NCBI GenBank assembly: GCA_017546445.1
Contig: JAFYWX010000045.1
Coordinates: 1 to 48,477, forward strand
Length of the DNA stretch: 48,477 nt
Source of the DNA: Akkermansia sp.
GTDB taxonomy: Bacteria; Verrucomicrobiota; Verrucomicrobiia; Verrucomicrobiales; Akkermansiaceae
Reading direction: 5' to 3'
Shown: positions 7,397 through 16,112 of the stretch, piece after piece
How positions within the stretch are numbered: position 1 is the first letter of the stretch
Layout: every line of letters begins with the position of its first letter
Notes under the pieces: generated by a model
Databases searched by the model: none
The model's input: the letters and a program-made list of their open reading frames with translations, nothing else
What the model was told of the DNA's origin: nothing
Program-made: the position numbers and the translations under genes

Positions 7397-7774
7397 TTAC
7401 TCTTCGACCCGGCCGTAATCGTCCGTGAAGCGTTCGATATCCTCCTCCGAAAGATAACGGCCGATTTGCACCTCAATAATCGCGAGGGGGGCCGTGCCCT
7501 GATTACTAAGACGGTGAATGCTGCCACAGGGAATCATAATGGATTCACCCACATTCAGATGAACAACATTATTATCACAGTACACCGTTGCAACACCCTC
7601 TGTCACAATCCAGCGTTCTGTACGATGCTGGTGGCGCTGCAACGAAATACGCCCCCCTGGGTATACCAGGAGTTTCTTGACCACAACGTGAGACTGAAGA
7701 TCGAGCACCTGCCACTCACCCCAGGGGCGTTCCCCCTTTTCACCCACCGTATATGTTATGCATGACTCCTTCAT
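7397..7774 (-). CDS. Mannose-6-phosphate isomerase-type cupin
   Basis: A single-domain cupin of 125 residues matching the C-terminal isomerase domain of bifunctional mannose-1-phosphate guanylyltransferase/phosphomannose isomerase. Motif 1 is GGRISLQRHQHRTERWIVTEG with metal-ligand histidines and Glu; motif 2 is VGESIMIPCGSIHRLSN with the last His ligand. The opening ERPWGEWQVL is also typical of this domain. The guanylyltransferase half is absent. It overlaps the upstream nucleotidyltransferase by 4 bp (ATGA), so the two are translationally coupled. A sugar-phosphate isomerase role in the local pathway is likely; the substrate is inferred. Confidence 0.8.
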   Translation of the reverse strand: MKESCITYTVGEKGERPWGEWQVLDLQSHVVVKKLLVYPGGRISLQRHQHRTERWIVTEGVATVYCDNNVVHLNVGESIMIPCGSIHRLSNQGTAPLAIIEVQIGRYLSEEDIERFTDDYGRVEE

Positions 7775-8190
7775 TTATTGAGAGTCTGTCGAATACTTGT
7801 TGTCGAACGCTCGGGCAAATTACCGTGAGGAATGCGGGAGCTAGTTACATAGCGAATTCCTTTTGCCTCAACAAAAGCTTTCTTTTCATCGCTTGTGCCA
7901 TCTGAATTCACGAAGAAAATATCCGGCTTCACCTCATCCAGCAAGGGGGCAAAATCCAGAATCTTACCCGTATCCGGACCGATGTACACCTTCTTGACGA
8001 AACGTATAGCCTCGAGCATATACTTACGTTCATCTTCAGAATACATGGTCTTTCGGTTCTTCAGCGCCATAACAGTCGCATCCGAACCAATAGAAACATA
8101 AACATCCCCATAGCTGGCAGCCTCCTCAAGGAAAGCTATATGCCCGCTGTGCAAGACATCGAAACAGCCAGAAACAAATACCTTAGCCAT
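7771..8190 (-). CDS. Sugar-phosphate nucleotidyltransferase, HxGH type (RfaE/TagD-like)
   Basis: A 139-residue member of the cytidylyltransferase-like superfamily, which transfers CMP or AMP to a sugar or polyol phosphate. Visible are the nucleotide-binding HSGH (residues 14-17, in GCFDVLHSGHIAFL), a central SEDERKYML helix and the C-terminal STTSIRQ motif that contacts the nucleotide. These match the C-terminal domain of HldE/RfaE and glycerol-3-phosphate cytidylyltransferase. It lies 5 bp after a gene with a second HxGH domain and overlaps the cupin gene. I infer synthesis of an activated heptose-like or polyol precursor for a surface glycan; the exact substrate cannot be assigned. Confidence 0.85.
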   Translation of the reverse strand: MAKVFVSGCFDVLHSGHIAFLEEAASYGDVYVSIGSDATVMALKNRKTMYSEDERKYMLEAIRFVKKVYIGPDTGKILDFAPLLDEVKPDIFFVNSDGTSDEKKAFVEAKGIRYVTSSRIPHGNLPERSTTSIRQTLNK

Positions 8191-8195
8191 AAAAT

Positions 8196-9350
8196 TTATT
8201 TAATTACACCGCGTTTACGAAGACGTTCAAGGAATCGGGGTTCCCACTCCACCTGTTCATCCTTACCAAAGGTGCGGCAATAGGGTTCAACCGGGTACAT
8301 ATCCTCACATGCGTCAATAGCAGCATCACGCAGTTCCTTGTTCTCATACAGATACAAGGCATACCCACCGTGACCACCGCCACAGTACTTATGAGCCAGC
8401 TGGTTACCAACATCCGGCAGAGGCTGCATACCCTCCTCCAGTTGCAGCTGATAACTCATCTGCACACCTACAGCGAGCACGGAGACATCCTGTTGCTGAA
8501 CGCCCAGTCGCGCAATGCGCGCAGCCTTGGCGATGCGCTCGAACGAGCGCTCATACCCGGCAAACCCAGGCGTATAATGTTTCACGCGGGTATCATACAC
8601 AGCCATGCAGCCCTTCAGGAACGAACCTGTATTCTTGAAATCAAGCACAGGCTTGGGACCGGATTTCCACACACAGGCGCCGGTTTCAGCAATCACCGCA
8701 GGGTCCTGCCAACCAACACCAAGCCCAAGCTCAGATGCAACGGGGTCCCAGCCATTCAGCACGCTCCAGCCACCGCTGCCACCCAGACCAGCACCCTGAC
8801 GATACAACCATTCCTTCAGGGAAACAGTCGGAGAAATGGAACAGTTTACAATATATTCACCCGGAATGGCATTTTCGGGCACATCCAGCCAGCCGCCGGC
8901 AAAATCAACACGCAGCGGAGCGTGAGCCGGAGCCTTCACCCGGGAAAGCAGCTGCGTGCTCGTTGTATGCTGGTTATCCGGCAACAACTTCTCCAGCACC
9001 ACAAACTCCACCCCCTGCTCTGCGCAGAATCTGCGCTTTTCCTCAATGTACTGATCATCCGTCGTAACAGCCAGCACCTGAGGAGCAACCTGCATAAAGG
9101 CAGACCGGAAAGAAAGGGCAACATCCTCATCGGTCGATTCTATCACCTCATCCACCATAGAGAGTGCGCTGATAACAGCTCGCTTATCAGCATCCTCAAG
9201 AACCGACTTCTTATCGTAAAGCCTCCAAAGTAAATCTGCATTCGGGTATGAGACTACCAGATAATCACCCAGGGCCTTTGCCTGCTCAAAGAACAGGATA
9301 TGGCCTGCATGCAACACATTAAACGCACCAGAAACAAATATTTTTTTCAT
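8196..9350 (-). CDS. Bifunctional HxGH nucleotidyltransferase-GHMP sugar kinase fusion
   Basis: A 384-residue two-domain protein. Residues 1 to about 140 form a nucleotidyltransferase domain (GAFNVLHAGHILFF with HAGH; TTSTQLL at its end). Residues from about 145 form a GHMP kinase-like domain: PLRVDFAGGWLDVP matches the substrate-binding opening of D-glycero-D-manno-heptose-7-phosphate kinase and fucokinase-type enzymes, GLGGSGG resembles the phosphate loop, and CGGGHGGYALYL matches motif 3. The kinase half is only about 240 residues, shorter than the usual 300-350, with the phosphate loop unusually close to the opening motif. It heads the sugar cluster, 16 bp after the yqj-like gene. Likely phosphorylates and activates a sugar phosphate, so it may perform two consecutive steps. 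Confidence 0.8.
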   Translation of the reverse strand: MKKIFVSGAFNVLHAGHILFFEQAKALGDYLVVSYPNADLLWRLYDKKSVLEDADKRAVISALSMVDEVIESTDEDVALSFRSAFMQVAPQVLAVTTDDQYIEEKRRFCAEQGVEFVVLEKLLPDNQHTTSTQLLSRVKAPAHAPLRVDFAGGWLDVPENAIPGEYIVNCSISPTVSLKEWLYRQGAGLGGSGGWSVLNGWDPVASELGLGVGWQDPAVIAETGACVWKSGPKPVLDFKNTGSFLKGCMAVYDTRVKHYTPGFAGYERSFERIAKAARIARLGVQQQDVSVLAVGVQMSYQLQLEEGMQPLPDVGNQLAHKYCGGGHGGYALYLYENKELRDAAIDACEDMYPVEPYCRTFGKDEQVEWEPRFLERLRKRGVIK

Positions 9351-9366
9351 ACGGTCAATCTACCTT

Positions 9367-9732
9367 TTAAAACCTCATAACCTGAGAATCTGATATGATA
9401 CCCTTACTGCGAAGGATTTGCTGAACATACGGCAAAGCAAGGGGAAGCAACAACTGAAGAACCATGCCGATGAGCGACTGCGATTTCATTTCAAAGGCCT
9501 TCTTTTCAGCTTTCTTCTTCCGCCGGTTCAACCCAATCAGGGTTCCGGCAACTGAAGCAACCGCCCCAGCCACAGCCGCGCCGCGGACAAGAAATGCCGG
9601 AGACACAGGTAACGCGCGCGCACAAGCAACCGAGTGTTCTTTGACAGAACACACAGAATCAAGCATTGCAACCCGGCTGGTTGCAACACGAATCAGGGCT
9701 TGCTGTTTTCCTTGCAAAGCAATTTGAGACAT
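9367..9732 (-). CDS. Small membrane-associated protein in a yqjD/yqjE-like operon
   Basis: A 121-residue protein of unknown function. It has two hydrophobic stretches, about residues 50-66 (VRGAAVAGAVASVAGTLIGL) and 85-105, separated by a Lys-rich patch (NRRKKKAEKKAF). Its start (ATG at 9732; a TTG at 9738 is possible) overlaps the upstream holin-like gene by 40 bp, implying coupling. In Enterobacteria yqjD and yqjE are followed by a third small gene, yqjK. Position and size fit a functional analogue, but I see no convincing sequence identity. Confidence 0.65.
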   Translation of the reverse strand: MSQIALQGKQQALIRVATSRVAMLDSVCSVKEHSVACARALPVSPAFLVRGAAVAGAVASVAGTLIGLNRRKKKAEKKAFEMKSQSLIGMVLQLLLPLALPYVQQILRSKGIISDSQVMRF

Positions 9733-10127
9733 TGCCAATCATTCTTAAGTTCTTCAACCGTAGCGGGGGCCAGTTGCTTACCAGCCATCGCCCTCACCTT
9801 CCAAAGCAACAGAAGCGCAACCAGCAGATTCAACACCACAACTACAGCCAGTGCCCCAGCCTTACCCATGCAACAGCTGAGCAGGACGGCAAGCAGTGCA
9901 CACAGTCCACCGTATGCACCCAGCAACAGCACCACCGCCACGAGAGCCATGACCAGACGCTGAACCTGGTGCGTGGCATACTCCTTTACCTCTGCAGATA
10001 AAAGCGCCCCGAGCGCACCAGCATGCTCTGCAGCGCGCTCCGCAGCAGCGCAGGCCTGCTGCACAACCGCAGCAGACTCACTCCGCAACGCAGAACCCCA
10101 CTCTTTGCGTCCGAACAAAGACAGCAT
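9693..10127 (-). CDS. YqjE-like (holin superfamily) integral membrane protein
   Basis: A 144-residue protein with an amphipathic Ala-rich N-terminal half (residues 15-55, with alternating Glu/Ala) and two adjacent transmembrane helices (about 58-85 and 90-112), then a short charged tail ending CKENSKP. This architecture matches the phage-holin-like DUF1469/YqjE family, whose genes lie next to yqjD-type DUF883 genes, exactly as here. Family members are inner-membrane proteins linked to stress and ribosome hibernation in E. coli; the role here is inferred from synteny. Confidence 0.7.
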   Translation of the reverse strand: MLSLFGRKEWGSALRSESAAVVQQACAAAERAAEHAGALGALLSAEVKEYATHQVQRLVMALVAVVLLLGAYGGLCALLAVLLSCCMGKAGALAVVVVLNLLVALLLLWKVRAMAGKQLAPATVEELKNDWQCLKLLCKENSKP

Positions 10128-10171
10128 GGCCGATCAAGGTCTGTATCACACACTCGAAAACCGCAAAAAAA

Positions 10172-10564
10172 TCAGCGGCGAGACCCCAGCAGAAGGCCTA
10201 CAAGAACACCAACACCCAGAGCCCCCAGAACGCTACCGGTCGGATTCTCCTTTACATAAGCTTCACCAGCCTTGTGGTATTCCTTTGCGGCTTCGCGGGT
10301 CTTATCCCACCCCTCATTCACCTGAACACGAGCTTTATCCCAGCCCTCGTTCACCTGGACACGAGCCTTGTCCCACCCCTCATTAATCTGGGCACGAGCC
10401 TGGTCTGCATAACCGCGCACCTGCTCCATCTGAGCAGAAGCAGCACGGCGAAGCTTCTCGTACTGCTCGCAGGCATACTGGCGGGCAGCATTAAGGCGAT
10501 CGCAGGCATCAGCATTGGGAGCCGCGGCAGGAACGGGAGTCTCTTTAATATCTTCGTTTTCCAT
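10172..10564 (-). CDS. DUF883/YqjD-like C-tail-anchored protein
   Basis: A 130-residue protein with a long charged helix followed by a single C-terminal membrane segment with small-residue spacing (about residues 109-126, GSVLGALGVGVLVGLLL) and the end SRR. This is the layout of ElaB/YqjD/DUF883 proteins, which in E. coli anchor ribosomes to the inner membrane in stationary phase. The helix holds three copies of an 11-residue repeat (ARVQVNEGWDK), consistent with an extended amphipathic helix. It is first in a leftward set with a YqjE-like gene and has a strong promoter about 60 bp upstream. The sequence before the ATG has AAGGA only 2 bases away, an unusually short spacing. Confidence 0.75.
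   Translation of the reverse strand: MENEDIKETPVPAAAPNADACDRLNAARQYACEQYEKLRRAASAQMEQVRGYADQARAQINEGWDKARVQVNEGWDKARVQVNEGWDKTREAAKEYHKAGEAYVKENPTGSVLGALGVGVLVGLLLGSRR
10301..10399 (-). repeat. Three 33-bp coding repeats (11-residue units)
   Basis: Three tandem 33-bp units encode ARAQINEGWDK, ARVQVNEGWDK and ARVQVNEGWDK within the YqjD-like protein. The period of 11 residues equals three turns of a helix, so unit number would set the length of the helical arm without changing its face. Confidence 0.85.
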
Positions 10565-10629
10565 AATCCTTAAGATTTTGATTAAATTTTTACAGAACCA
10601 GCACCAGAACGGTTCTCTCCTGATGAGAT

Positions 10630-10659
10630 ATTATAAACACAACCATACTGTAAATGCAA
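10630..10659 (-). promoter_or_regulatory. Promoter of the yqjD-like operon
   Basis: On the minus strand, TTGCAT (-35) is separated by 18 bases from a perfect TATAAT (-10). It would give a leader of about 58 bases before the ATG at 10564. It could drive the whole leftward set through the sugar cluster. Confidence 0.65.
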
Positions 10660-10749
10660 GCACTCTTGAATAAAATGACGAATTTTTCAGCATTTTGTTC
10701 ACACGCATGCACGCGCGCCAAGTATTTTGACATATGGTAGATTATTGCC

Positions 10750-10778
10750 TTGCCATTTCCTGATGTATCCAGTATAAT
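10750..10778 (+). promoter_or_regulatory. Promoter of carA-purA
   Basis: TTGCCA (-35), 17-base spacer, perfect TATAAT (-10). The -10 box ends 20 bases before the carA ATG, giving a leader of about 13 bases without a Shine-Dalgarno sequence. Confidence 0.7.
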
Positions 10779-10798
10779 GCCACGGCTTAAATTAACTC

Positions 10799-11923
10799 AT
10801 GAAAGCAATTCTGGCATTAGAAGACGGAACCATTTTCGAAGGCACCTCCATTGGTGCCACGGGGACAACCACAGGCGAAGCTTGCTTCAACACAGCCGTT
10901 ATGGGTTACCAGGAAATCATCACAGACCCTGCACACAACGGGCAGATTCTGGCTATGACCTATTCCCTGATTGGCAACTACGGCATCGTAGAGGAAGACA
11001 ACGAAAGCCCTGCCCCCCAGGCTGCTGCCCTTATCATCGGCGAGCTTTCCAACCTGCACTCCAGCTGGAGAGCCGACCTCCCCATGGGCGACTGGCTCAA
11101 GAAGCACAACACCGTTGGCATAGAGGGGGTAGATACACGTAAGCTGGCTCGTCATCTCCGCACCAACGGCACCATGCGCGCCTGCGTAACCACAGAATTG
11201 ACTGCAGAACAGGCCATTGAGAAAGCCAAGACCGCCACTGCCATTGCCGGTGCAGACCTGGCCACCGCAGTTTCCACTAAGCAGGCCTACACCTGGAGCG
11301 GCGAATCCCGCCCGTGGAAGCTGCCGAACAAGACTGCCGGAGACATGACCAATTATGGTGAACTTGCCCCTGCCACCTGCAAAGTGGTAGCCATTGACCT
11401 CGGCATCAAGAACAGCACCCTGCGCGCTCTCCGTCAGGATGGCTGCGAGGTAACCGTTGTTCCCGCCACCACAACGGCAGCAGAAATCCTTTCCATGAAC
11501 CCCGCCGGTCTCTTCCTTTCCAGTGGTCCTGGCGACCCCGCTGCACTCTGCAGCGTCATCAGCACCGTGAAGGAACTGCTCGGCAAACTGCCCATCTTCG
11601 GCCTTGGTCTGGGCATGGAAGTGCTTGGCCTTGCACTCGGCGGCAGCACAAGCCAGCTCAAATTCGGCCACCGCGGCGCAAACCAGCCCTCCAAGGACCT
11701 GACCACCGGCAAGGTGGAAATCACAGCCCCCAACCAGAACTTTGCTCTGACTGCTGATTCCCTGCCCGCCGGAGTGGAAGTAACACACCTCAATCTCAAC
11801 GACGACACCGTAAACGGCATTCTGAGCCGTGAGCAGAAGGCCGCCGGTCTGGAATACACACCTGCTGCAGTGAATGGCCGCACCTTCGGCACATTCGTCG
11901 ACATGATTAACGCCGCTAAGTAA
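10799..11923 (+). CDS. carA: Carbamoyl-phosphate synthase small subunit with dead glutaminase site
   Basis: The small subunit normally hydrolyses glutamine and passes ammonia to CarB for arginine and pyrimidine synthesis. The 374-residue protein is full length: the N-terminal domain (LALEDGTIFEGTSIGA; NTAVMGYQEIITDP) and the class I amidotransferase fold (AIDLGIKNSTLRAL; SSGPGDPA) are clear, as is the FGHRGANQP segment. The catalytic residues are not. The nucleophile motif G-I-C-L-G-H-Q reads G-L-G-L-G-M-E, so the Cys is Gly270. In the Q-Y-H-P-E-A motif the His is Thr354 and the Glu is Ala356. All three catalytic positions are lost without frameshift. I infer a structural subunit with the synthase using free ammonia, or a specialised paralogue. 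It is 12 bp from purA; carB is not in the window. Confidence 0.92.
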   Translation: MKAILALEDGTIFEGTSIGATGTTTGEACFNTAVMGYQEIITDPAHNGQILAMTYSLIGNYGIVEEDNESPAPQAAALIIGELSNLHSSWRADLPMGDWLKKHNTVGIEGVDTRKLARHLRTNGTMRACVTTELTAEQAIEKAKTATAIAGADLATAVSTKQAYTWSGESRPWKLPNKTAGDMTNYGELAPATCKVVAIDLGIKNSTLRALRQDGCEVTVVPATTTAAEILSMNPAGLFLSSGPGDPAALCSVISTVKELLGKLPIFGLGLGMEVLGLALGGSTSQLKFGHRGANQPSKDLTTGKVEITAPNQNFALTADSLPAGVEVTHLNLNDDTVNGILSREQKAAGLEYTPAAVNGRTFGTFVDMINAAK

Positions 11924-13210
<1,287 letters not shown>

Positions 13211-13240
13211 TAACGGGATACAGATTCACATCACCAACAA

Positions 13241-13273
13241 AAAGCCGCACATGAAAATGTGCGGCTTTTTCAT
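13241..13273. terminator. Bidirectional terminator between purA and rsmI
   Basis: A perfect stem (AAAAGCCGCACAT with its complement) around a GAAA loop, with A-run on the left and T-run on the right. It can terminate purA on the plus strand and rsmI on the minus strand, whose stop lies at 13275. Confidence 0.92.
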
Positions 13274-13274
13274 A

Positions 13275-13964
13275 TCAGGCGCGCGGCGCATTCTGCCCAC
13301 CCACCAGCAACACCATCTCCCCCTTGGGAGGCTTGGCTTCAAATTCCTTCAGTATATCCGCAGCAGAGCCACGGTGGTACGTTTCAAAAACCTTGGTCAG
13401 CTCACGGGCAACGCAAATCGGAACAGCAGGGTCAATCTCCGCCAGTGCGTGCACAGTCTTCACAATGCGGAACGGAGATTCGTAGAAAATACTGGTGTGG
13501 CTTGCCTGCACGGCAGCCTGCAACACGGCAGCCTTGCGTCCGGATTTCACCGGCAGGAAACCGCCAAAGAAGAATGCATCACTCGGCAGGCCGGAGCCCA
13601 CCAGCGCCGTCACCACAGCGGAGGGCCCAGGCAGCACCGTAAACGGCACCTCCCGGGCCTTCAATTCCTGAATAAGGCGATATCCCGGGTCACTCACGCC
13701 AGGCATGCCGGCATCTGTCACCACGGCAAAGGATTCCCCAGCAAGCGCGCGGGCCGCAATCTCCGGAGCCCGCTGGGATTCATTATGCTCGTGCAGACTA
13801 ATCAAGGGTTTACGGATGCCATAGTGAGACATCAGCATACCGGTATTACGAGTATCCTCACAACAAATGCAATCAACAGACTCCAGCACGCTCAGAGCCC
13901 GGCGGGTAATATCCTCCCGGTTGCCTATGGGTAACCCAACAAAGCTGACGGGGTACTCAATCAT
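13275..13964 (-). CDS. rsmI: 16S rRNA (cytidine1402-2'-O)-methyltransferase
   Basis: SAM-dependent methyltransferase that modifies C1402 in the ribosomal P site. The 229-residue protein has the RsmI pattern: GLPIGNREDIT near the N-terminus, CEDTRNTGMLMSHYGI, VTDAGMPGVSDPGY, LPGPSAVVTALVGSGLP, FFGGFLPVKSGRK and the late CVARELTKVFETYHRG. It lacks the C-terminal extension of the roughly 280-residue E. coli enzyme, like many shorter homologues. Its ATG overlaps the stop of the LptE-like gene (ATGA), so it is translationally coupled at the end of the bamD-lptE operon and terminates at the shared hairpin. Confidence 0.95.
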   Translation of the reverse strand: MIEYPVSFVGLPIGNREDITRRALSVLESVDCICCEDTRNTGMLMSHYGIRKPLISLHEHNESQRAPEIAARALAGESFAVVTDAGMPGVSDPGYRLIQELKAREVPFTVLPGPSAVVTALVGSGLPSDAFFFGGFLPVKSGRKAAVLQAAVQASHTSIFYESPFRIVKTVHALAEIDPAVPICVARELTKVFETYHRGSAADILKEFEAKPPKGEMVLLVGGQNAPRA

Positions 13965-14470
13965 TTCGAAGTGAGATTCAATGTAATACTATCTGCAAGG
14001 CAGCGGGTTGCATACGATAAAGCAGTGTCCATGGCAGACACCGTATTCACCCCCTGGTTATAATAGCTGCCGGTTCCACTGGTAGAGCCCGACCGAAGCA
14101 CCTTGCCAGTCTTTCGCTCTATAACCGAGTAATCCACATTCACCGTAAGACCAATCTCTCTACTAATGTAGGTATCAACTGTATCGGTAATCAAGGATCT
14201 GCGTTCAATATCCGTAACAACCCCTTTCACAATAAAATCGGCCTCGCTCCGAGGAGCCATGCGGTATGTACCATCGCTCTGCAATGTGTTAGCCATTGCC
14301 GTAGTCATCAGCATGCCCACATTAGGCTGCACCGTATTGTTCTCGAACATCTCCACCGCAAAGGTGTTCATATTCTTCATATTTGCGGGCTTAACACCAC
14401 CCAGATGATAACCACAGGAACTGACCACAAACGCGGCAAAGCAAGTCAGTAAAGTGCGTATCGTTTTCAT
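13961..14470 (-). CDS. lptE: LptE-like LPS-assembly lipoprotein
   Basis: A 169-residue predicted outer-membrane lipoprotein. The signal peptide ends in a lipobox (VVSSC, Cys19) directly followed by GYHLGG, the usual start of LptE family proteins, which plug the LptD barrel and help insert lipopolysaccharide. The rest (FAVEMFENNT, ADFIVKGVVTDIERR, VDYSVIERKTGKVL) fits the LptE alpha/beta fold seen in distant homologues. It is 2 bp downstream of a BamD-like gene and overlaps rsmI, so it is an outer-membrane assembly operon. Family assignment is by pattern; the symbol is given at moderate certainty. Confidence 0.75.
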   Translation of the reverse strand: MKTIRTLLTCFAAFVVSSCGYHLGGVKPANMKNMNTFAVEMFENNTVQPNVGMLMTTAMANTLQSDGTYRMAPRSEADFIVKGVVTDIERRSLITDTVDTYISREIGLTVNVDYSVIERKTGKVLRSGSTSGTGSYYNQGVNTVSAMDTALSYATRCLADSITLNLTSK

Positions 14471-14472
14471 AA

Positions 14473-15441
14473 TCAGGATTCAGTCTTGGCGTTTTCTGCA
14501 GCAGCCCTGGCTTTCACAAGAAGAGCCTCGGCTTCCTTGGCAGCCTCGGGATTAATGGATTTCTGACGAATGACATCCTGCAGGCAGAAAATGGCAGAAG
14601 TATACTCACGGGAACGCTCCAGATAGTAACGCCCCACCTCAAGCTGCTGCTGCACCATAAGTCTGTCCATATTCGAGGCCTCACTCAGGGCCTTCTTCGC
14701 CTCCGGGTGATTCGGGAAACGCAGGGTAAATTCCTCATATGCCTCGCGAGCATTGCTGAGGTTTACCAGGTTGTTATCACCGCGGGTGTGGTTATTCGCC
14801 CAAAGCTGGGCAACCATCAGCTGGGATTCCGGCGCATATCGGCTATCCGGATACTTCTCAACCAGGCGGGCGTACTCCATACGGGCATCCTCCGGTCGGT
14901 CCTGCTCCACCAGGTACTTTGCAAGGATAGAGGATGCTGTGGCCGCCATATCATGATACGGAGCCTTTTCTACAATCTCACGCAGCCATTTGATAACCAC
15001 TGCAGACTCCATGCTGGTTTCCCAGGCGCCCCAGAACACAGGTACCGTCAGCTTACCGCTGGCGGCATCCATGGCCATGGTCAGCTGGTGATTCAGAGCA
15101 TCTGCATACAGCGGGCTCTGGGGATAGCGGTCAATCAGCTTGCCATATTCCTTGAACGCATCGCGATAATCCCTGGTTGCCTCATATGCCTGAGCCAGCA
15201 GAAAACGAGCCTCCGGGGCATTCGGAGCCAGAGCATGGTAGCGCACAATTTCCTTCAGCGGAGTACGGGATTCGGACATATCCCCCGCCTTCTGGTACTG
15301 TTTAGCCTCTTCCATCAGACTATCAGCCTCAGGGTCCACTGCCTTCACCTGGCCGATGGAGGGAGGACCATCAAAAGGTTCGCACATCGTCAGGAAGATG
15401 GCCGATGCCGCGCAAAGGGGTAAGAATAATGCTTTTCTCAT
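14473..15441 (-). CDS. bamD: BamD-like outer-membrane assembly lipoprotein (TPR)
   Basis: A 322-residue lipoprotein with a signal peptide ending in Cys20 (FLTMC), then tetratricopeptide-like helical repeats: AKQYQKAGDMSESRTPLKEIV, PEARFLLAQAYEATRDYRDAF, ARLVEKYPDSRYAPESQLMVAQ, AYEEFTLRFPNHPEAKKAL and a last repeat with RYYLERSREYTSAIF. This matches the BamD/YfiO group, the essential lipoprotein of the Bam complex that inserts barrel proteins. It is longer than E. coli BamD (about 245) owing to extra repeat sequence in the middle. First gene of the bamD-lptE-rsmI operon, with a promoter whose -10 box ends 9 bases before the ATG. Confidence 0.85.
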   Translation of the reverse strand: MRKALFLPLCAASAIFLTMCEPFDGPPSIGQVKAVDPEADSLMEEAKQYQKAGDMSESRTPLKEIVRYHALAPNAPEARFLLAQAYEATRDYRDAFKEYGKLIDRYPQSPLYADALNHQLTMAMDAASGKLTVPVFWGAWETSMESAVVIKWLREIVEKAPYHDMAATASSILAKYLVEQDRPEDARMEYARLVEKYPDSRYAPESQLMVAQLWANNHTRGDNNLVNLSNAREAYEEFTLRFPNHPEAKKALSEASNMDRLMVQQQLEVGRYYLERSREYTSAIFCLQDVIRQKSINPEAAKEAEALLVKARAAAENAKTES

Positions 15442-15450
15442 GTCACTGTG

Positions 15451-15480
15451 AGCATATCATGTTCTCCCCCGATTGTGCAA
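15451..15480 (-). promoter_or_regulatory. Promoter of bamD-lptE-rsmI, predicted leaderless
   Basis: Minus strand: TTGCAC (-35), 18-base spacer, TATGCT (-10). Only 9 bases separate the -10 box from the ATG at 15441, so transcription should start within a few bases of the start codon. Confidence 0.6.
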
Positions 15481-15566
15481 GTTCAAATACAGGGCAATGT
15501 GTCTTATTCGGCAATTTAACAAAGCAGTTACTCAACGCTAATGCAGAAAAAGCTTTCACACCACCC

Positions 15567-16112
15567 ATGAGACACCCGCTTTCTTACTTGCTTCTGATAT
15601 TCTGCAGCCAGCTTCTGGCACAGGTCGACACCACCCCGCAGGCCAATATAGACATGGCCCGCTACTATGGTCGGTGGTACGAGCAGGCCAGATACGAAAA
15701 CTGGTTTGAGGAGGGGCTGGAAAAAGTCTACGCAGACTATGCTCCACTGGGGCCTGACCACGTGCAGGTCACAAATTATGGAACAACCCGGCAGGGTGAG
15801 CTCCACAAGGCTGGAGGCAGGGGCATTGTAAAAGCCCCCGGCGAACTGGCGGTCTCATTTGTCTGGCCCTACTGGTGGTTTCATGCCCCATACAAAATAC
15901 TGTATCTCACCCCGGAATACGATGCGGCCCTGGTATCCGGAGAGGGCGAGGACTACCTGTGGTTACTCACCAGAGGGGAAGAAGCGAGCCCCCGCCTTCT
16001 GCACAAGCTGGAGCAGGAAGCAAGGAAGCGGGGATTCGACACCTCCAGGCTGCTTTACACGAGGAATCAGAAGCGGAAATCCACCGCGCCGGACACAAAC
16101 AGACCAGGATGA
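15567..16112 (+). CDS. Blc-like secreted lipocalin
   Basis: A 181-residue exported lipocalin. The ATG at 15567 is chosen because a signal peptide follows at once (MRHPLSYLLLIFCSQLLA); upstream in-frame codons are not protein-like. The mature protein starts with the lipocalin signature YYGRWYEQARYENWFEEG (the G-x-W motif), then strand patterns VYADYAPLG, VQVTNYGTTRQG, ILYLTPEYDAALVSG and YLWLLTRGEEAS, matching bacterial Blc lipocalins that bind lysophospholipids at the envelope. Unlike E. coli Blc there is no lipobox Cys at the cleavage site, so it is probably soluble in the periplasm. Its 3' end overlaps the converging outer-membrane gene by 46 bp. Confidence 0.85.
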   Translation: MRHPLSYLLLIFCSQLLAQVDTTPQANIDMARYYGRWYEQARYENWFEEGLEKVYADYAPLGPDHVQVTNYGTTRQGELHKAGGRGIVKAPGELAVSFVWPYWWFHAPYKILYLTPEYDAALVSGEGEDYLWLLTRGEEASPRLLHKLEQEARKRGFDTSRLLYTRNQKRKSTAPDTNRPG

